From an uncultured Actinoplanes sp. (lineage in GTDB: Bacteria > Actinomycetota > Actinomycetes > Mycobacteriales > Micromonosporaceae), in the NCBI GenBank assembly GCA_934667465.1, contig CAKUMG010000215.1, positions 1 through 8,158 of the forward strand: a stretch of 8,158 nucleotides of DNA, written 5' to 3'. A model generated the notes under the pieces. That model saw only the letters and a program-made list of their open reading frames with translations. It had not been told where the DNA came from and did no database searches. Made by a program: the position numbers and the translations under genes. Positions 5,645-8,158 of this stretch are shown here, in pieces (within the stretch, counting starts at the first letter, position 1; the number at the start of each line of letters is the position of its first letter).

Positions 5645-7482
5645 GGTGACGCCGCCTCGCCGGGGCGCAGGCGGCGGGCGGCCAGGATGCAGGTGTCGTC
5701 GTCGGGGTTGGCGCGGTCGAGGCGGGCCAGGAGGTCCTCGAGGGGGTGTTCGGCCGGCTGGGCGGTGAGGCGGCGCAGCAGGGCGAAGACCGGGGCCCGG
5801 CCCTGGTCGAGGGTGTGAGTGCGGCTCTCGATCAGGCCGTCGGTGTAGAGCAGCAGGATGTCACCCAGCTCCAGGGTCGCCGTGGCGGTGCGGTAGCGGG
5901 CGTCGCGCAGGGCGCCCAGCAGCGGGCCGATCGGGGACGGCAGTTCCGTGGCGGTGCCGGCGCGGCCGCGCAGGGGTGCGGGATGGCCGGCGAGGGCCCA
6001 CACCAGGGTGGCGGTGGCCGGCTCGTAGCGGGCCAGGACGGCGGTGGCCGTCTCGGCGTCCGGGTCGGTGGCGTAGAGCAGGCGGTTGAGGAAGGTCAGC
6101 AGCTCCGCCGGATCGGACGTGGTGGTCACGGTCAGGGCGGCCAGGGCGTGCCGCAGCTGGGCCATCGTGGCCGCGGCCTGGACGCCGTGGCCCGCCACGT
6201 CGCCGACGGCCAGGATGATGCTGCCGTCGCCGGCGGGGGCCGCGTGGTACCAGTCGCCGCCGACCCGGCTGGCCTGCTCCGCGGGGAGGTAGCGGACGGC
6301 GGCGCGGAGCCCGCGCAGGTCGATCGGGGCGCGCGGGATGGGGAGCACGATGTGCTGGAGCTGGCCGGCCAGGCGGTGCTCCGCGGCCAGGCTCTCCTGG
6401 TGCTCGCGGAGCTGGCGCTCGACGTCGGCGAGCTTGAGCCGGCCGGTCTCGCGGGCCGTGACGTCCTGGATGATGCCGTAGATCCGCAACGGGCGGCCGT
6501 CCGGGTCGCGGACCGTGTCGATCACGGCCCGCAGGTGTTTGATCTTTCCGTTGATCCGGGTGCGGATCGTGACGTCGACCGTCTCGCCGCGCCCGAACGC
6601 CTCGGCGGCCTGGCGGCGCAGCGGCTCGTCCTCGGGCAGCCCCAGCGCGTCGGACTCCTCCCGGGGCAGCGGCCCGTCGGCGGGGTCGCGCTCGTAGATC
6701 CGGTACATCTCCTCCGACCACACCGTCCGGTCGGTGACCAGGTCCCATTCGCCCCAGCCGAGGCTGCCGAGCCGCTCGGTCTGCGCCAGCCGTTCCGCGA
6801 GCAGGCTCTCCTGCCCGGGGCGGACCCAGCTGGTCAGCAACCCCGGCCCGACCGGCTCCACGCGCACCGTCACGGTCCTGCCGCTCCGGTACTCGTACGG
6901 GAAGGCGCCCGTTGCCTCACCCCGCACCCAGGCCCGCCACACCGTGCTGCCGACGAGCTCGGGGTAGGTCTCGCCGGCGCGGTGGCCGATCAGCTGGGCC
7001 CCGGTGCGGCCGGAGGGGTCGCGCACGCCGGGGCCGGCCGCCACGTACTGGAAGTCGAGCAGCCGCCCGTCGTGGTCGCGGACCGGGACGACGGCGACGT
7101 GGTCGCCGGGCAGCGCGTTCAGCATCTGCTGCACGACGCCGATCCAGTGCTGGCCGGACGATCCCGGCAGCGGGGGATGCCGCCGCGCGAGGGACGGCAC
7201 CCGGCGCAGCGCCTCCTCCGCGCTGCGCTGCAGCTGCCGGGACGAGGTGAAGTGCCGGGTCTCGAGGGCGGCGATCACGCCGGCGGCGACGTCGCTGACG
7301 TTCCGGCTCTCCCGGCCGGCGAGCAGCCGCAGATGGGTGTGCGCCTCGTCGATGCGGCAGCCGATCCGGCCGGCGAGCAGCCCCGCGGCCCGCTCGCACA
7401 CCACGTCGGAACTCAACCGGGCCTGGCCGACCCGGGCCTCCAGTGCGGCCAGCCTCTCCAGGTAGCCCGGGTTCGTCTCCAC
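5641..7482 (-). CDS. SpoIIE-type PP2C phosphatase with N-terminal ANTAR and two PAS domains
   Basis: This 613-residue protein appears to be a signal-sensing serine phosphatase of a partner-switching system. An ANTAR-like domain (~15-72) shows A-A-G-L-L-A-G-R-I-G-C (32-42), D-E-A (45-47), L-R-L-L-A (51-55) and D-V-A-A-G-V-I (64-70). A PAS-like segment (~110-222) and a clearer PAS (~240-345, ending I-Y-G-I-I-Q-D-V-T-A-R) follow. A charged helix (~343-375), probably coiled coil, leads to the PP2C domain (~375-605). Metal ligands sit in G-G-D-W-Y (408-412), G-D-V-A-G-H-G (427-433), Y-T-D-G-L-I-E-S (546-553) and D-D-D-T (594-597), so it should be active. No membrane segment, hence cytosolic. The start is GTG 7482, four bases after the STAS stop, with only a weak ribosome site. 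Its role is probably to dephosphorylate the STAS protein. ANTAR domains normally bind paired RNA hairpins; that activity here is unproven. Confidence 0.9.
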   Translation of the reverse strand: METNPGYLERLAALEARVGQARLSSDVVCERAAGLLAGRIGCRIDEAHTHLRLLAGRESRNVSDVAAGVIAALETRHFTSSRQLQRSAEEALRRVPSLARRHPPLPGSSGQHWIGVVQQMLNALPGDHVAVVPVRDHDGRLLDFQYVAAGPGVRDPSGRTGAQLIGHRAGETYPELVGSTVWRAWVRGEATGAFPYEYRSGRTVTVRVEPVGPGLLTSWVRPGQESLLAERLAQTERLGSLGWGEWDLVTDRTVWSEEMYRIYERDPADGPLPREESDALGLPEDEPLRRQAAEAFGRGETVDVTIRTRINGKIKHLRAVIDTVRDPDGRPLRIYGIIQDVTARETGRLKLADVERQLREHQESLAAEHRLAGQLQHIVLPIPRAPIDLRGLRAAVRYLPAEQASRVGGDWYHAAPAGDGSIILAVGDVAGHGVQAAATMAQLRHALAALTVTTTSDPAELLTFLNRLLYATDPDAETATAVLARYEPATATLVWALAGHPAPLRGRAGTATELPSPIGPLLGALRDARYRTATATLELGDILLLYTDGLIESRTHTLDQGRAPVFALLRRLTAQPAEHPLEDLLARLDRANPDDDTCILAARRLRPGEAASP

Positions 7483-7486
7483 CGGC

Positions 7487-7816
7487 TCACGCGTCCGCCG
7501 GCGGCCGGCTCATGCGGAACGCCTCGATCAGCCCCGCGATGGACAGCTGGTCGTACACCATCCCCCGGGCGTGCTCGACCACGAACGGCGCCCCGGCCTG
7601 GCCGGCGGCCTTCATCACGTCGACCAGCACGCCGATGCCCGACGAGTCGAGGAACGACACCTCGGCCAGGTCGACGTGGACGGCGCCGGGACGCCGGTCG
7701 GCGACCGCCTGCCGGATCGCGGCCGTCATCCGCGGCGCCGACGTGAAGTCCACCTCGCCGCGCAGCGCGACCCTCAGCGCACCGGTGTCATCCACCTCGA
7801 TCACCACGGCGTCCAC
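7487..7816 (-). CDS. STAS-domain anti-anti-sigma factor (SpoIIAA/RsbV-like)
   Basis: This 109-residue protein is one STAS domain. V-A-L-R-G-E-V-D (16-23) is the typical first strand pair. V-H-V-D-L (46-50) precedes V-S-F-L-D-S-S-G-I-G-V-L (53-64), which carries the conserved phosphoacceptor site at the Ser58/Ser59 pair. Unphosphorylated, such a protein binds the HATPase kinase and frees its sigma factor; phosphorylation by the kinase switches it off, and the PP2C phosphatase restores it. All three partners are encoded here in one operon, this one first. GTG 7816 is chosen because GGGGAGGAG lies 5 bases upstream. Other in-frame GTGs occur a few codons in but lack such a site. The C-terminal S-R-P-P-A-D-A tail is not conserved in the family. 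Confidence 0.92.
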   Translation of the reverse strand: MDAVVIEVDDTGALRVALRGEVDFTSAPRMTAAIRQAVADRRPGAVHVDLAEVSFLDSSGIGVLVDVMKAAGQAGAPFVVEHARGMVYDQLSIAGLIEAFRMSRPPADA

Positions 7817-7821
7817 GACGG

Positions 7822-7830
7822 CTCCTCCCC
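7822..7830 (-). promoter_or_regulatory. Strong ribosome binding site of the STAS gene
   Basis: The minus strand reads GGGGAGGAG, ending 5 bases before GTG 7816. This is the strongest Shine-Dalgarno match in the window and supports the GTG start. Confidence 0.7.
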
Positions 7831-7843
7831 GGCATCGGCTCTC

Positions 7844-7871
7844 ACGCTACGCCCGCTGCCGCGGCCTCCAA
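7844..7871 (-). promoter_or_regulatory. Possible promoter of the partner-switching operon
   Basis: On the minus strand TTGGAG (complement of 7866-7871), 16 bases and TAGCGT (complement of 7844-7849) give a plausible -35/-10 pair. It would start transcription near 7837, about 20 bases before the STAS start codon. In such GC-rich DNA this remains a weak prediction. Read-through from the sortase gene, 78 bases upstream on the same strand, is equally possible. Confidence 0.3.
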
Positions 7872-7894
7872 GGGCCACTTCACAGGCCAACCCT

Positions 7895-8158
7895 TCAGGG
7901 GGTACGCACGGCGAAGACCACGATGTTGTCCCGGTAGCCCCGCTCGGCGTGGTCGAACGTGCCGCCGCAGGTCACGAGCCGCAGACCCGCGTGCCTCACC
8001 GGCCCGTACACCCGGTCGGCGGGGAAGGCACTCTTCGGATAGCGGGCCACCGCCGTCACCTCGAACCGGACCGTCCCGCCGTCGGCGCGCCGCACGTCGA
8101 CGCGGTCGCCGGGCCGCAGCTCGCCGAGCCGGTAGAACACGGCCGGCCCGTCGCGCGC
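7895..8158 (-). CDS. Class F-type sortase, C-terminal part (5' partial)
   Basis: The minus-strand frame ends in TGA at 7895-7897 and stays open to the window edge. The last six codons at the edge (A-R-D-G-P-A) run into V-F-Y-R-L, so the GTG at 8140 is internal. About 87 residues are visible. L-G-E-L-R-P-G-D-R-V-D-V is the sortase beta-strand region. L-V-T-C-G-G-T-F-D holds the catalytic Cys of the TCGG type, and G-Y-R-D-N-I-V-V-F-A holds the catalytic Arg. The catalytic His (in a T-x-x-G-H type motif) and any N-terminal membrane anchor lie outside. TCGG with a GYRDN-(I/V)-VVFA ending is typical of actinobacterial class F sortases, which act at the outer face of the membrane. No LPXTG-type substrate is encoded in this window. 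It lies upstream of and co-directional with the STAS operon; a functional link is not evident. Confidence 0.85.
   Translation of the reverse strand, partial: ARDGPAVFYRLGELRPGDRVDVRRADGGTVRFEVTAVARYPKSAFPADRVYGPVRHAGLRLVTCGGTFDHAERGYRDNIVVFAVRTP

Noticed and set aside
5746..7746. A 666-codon open frame on the plus strand opposite the phosphatase and STAS genes, and a similar 304-codon frame at 3870-4784 opposite the hydrolase.
   Set aside because: Both are Gly/Ala/Arg/Val-rich with no recognisable motif and lie antisense to genes with clear domains. In GC-rich DNA the complement of a real gene is often open by codon bias alone.
7865..7897. Possible weak stem-loop around and after the sortase stop (AAGGG...CCCTT with inner GGCC...GGCC), considered as a terminator or attenuator.
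   Set aside because: The arms are short and mutually overlapping, there is no T-tract, and the arms use the stop-codon region itself. Not strong enough to annotate.
1..8158. Searched for CRISPR repeats, transposase or integrase fragments, tRNA cloverleafs and a defence or toxin-antitoxin system.
   Set aside because: Nothing found by eye. The only clear repeats are the two operators and the loosely similar accessory domains of the hydrolase.

Overview
The window is very GC-rich DNA with strong G/C third-position bias, GTG starts, tight ATGA-type gene overlaps, a class F-type sortase, an ANTAR domain and a partner-switching phosphatase. Together these suggest a soil actinomycete. Micromonosporaceae (Actinoplanes-like) is my best guess, from gene style only. 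I see no tRNA, rRNA, CRISPR array, insertion sequence or integrase.

Layout. (1) Positions 2-3487, plus strand: the 3' part of a very large, probably secreted glycoside hydrolase. It has an (alpha/alpha)6-type catalytic domain, then discoidin, Ig/PKD-like, discoidin, and two bacterial Ig-like domains. Its N-terminus is off the window. (2) Positions 3488-3850, plus strand: gene debris. It holds the last ~36 codons of a sugar ABC transporter permease, overlapping by ATGA the first ~36 codons of its ATP-binding partner. The ATPase breaks off before its Walker A motif and runs into an unrelated tail. The relic suggests that a sugar-import operon once lay next to the hydrolase. (3) Positions 3831-5267: a divergent pair, an alpha/beta hydrolase of the epoxide-hydrolase/dehalogenase type (minus) and a MarR regulator (plus). 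They share an 87-bp promoter region with two near-identical palindromic operators 25 bp apart. The regulator appears to be made from a leaderless mRNA. (4) Positions 5264-7816, minus strand: a compact three-gene partner-switching operon. In transcription order it encodes a STAS anti-anti-sigma factor, an ANTAR-PAS-PAS-PP2C phosphatase and a HATPase anti-sigma/kinase. (5) Positions 7895-8158, minus strand: the C-terminal part of a class F-type sortase.

How the genes work together. In block 4 the kinase should phosphorylate the STAS protein and hold a sigma factor or other target, and the phosphatase should reverse this in response to its sensory domains. No sigma factor is encoded here, so the target is elsewhere. 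In block 3 the MarR protein most likely represses both itself and the hydrolase until a small ligand, perhaps a hydrolase substrate, releases it. Blocks 1 and 2 point to extracellular glycan breakdown coupled, at least formerly, to sugar import.
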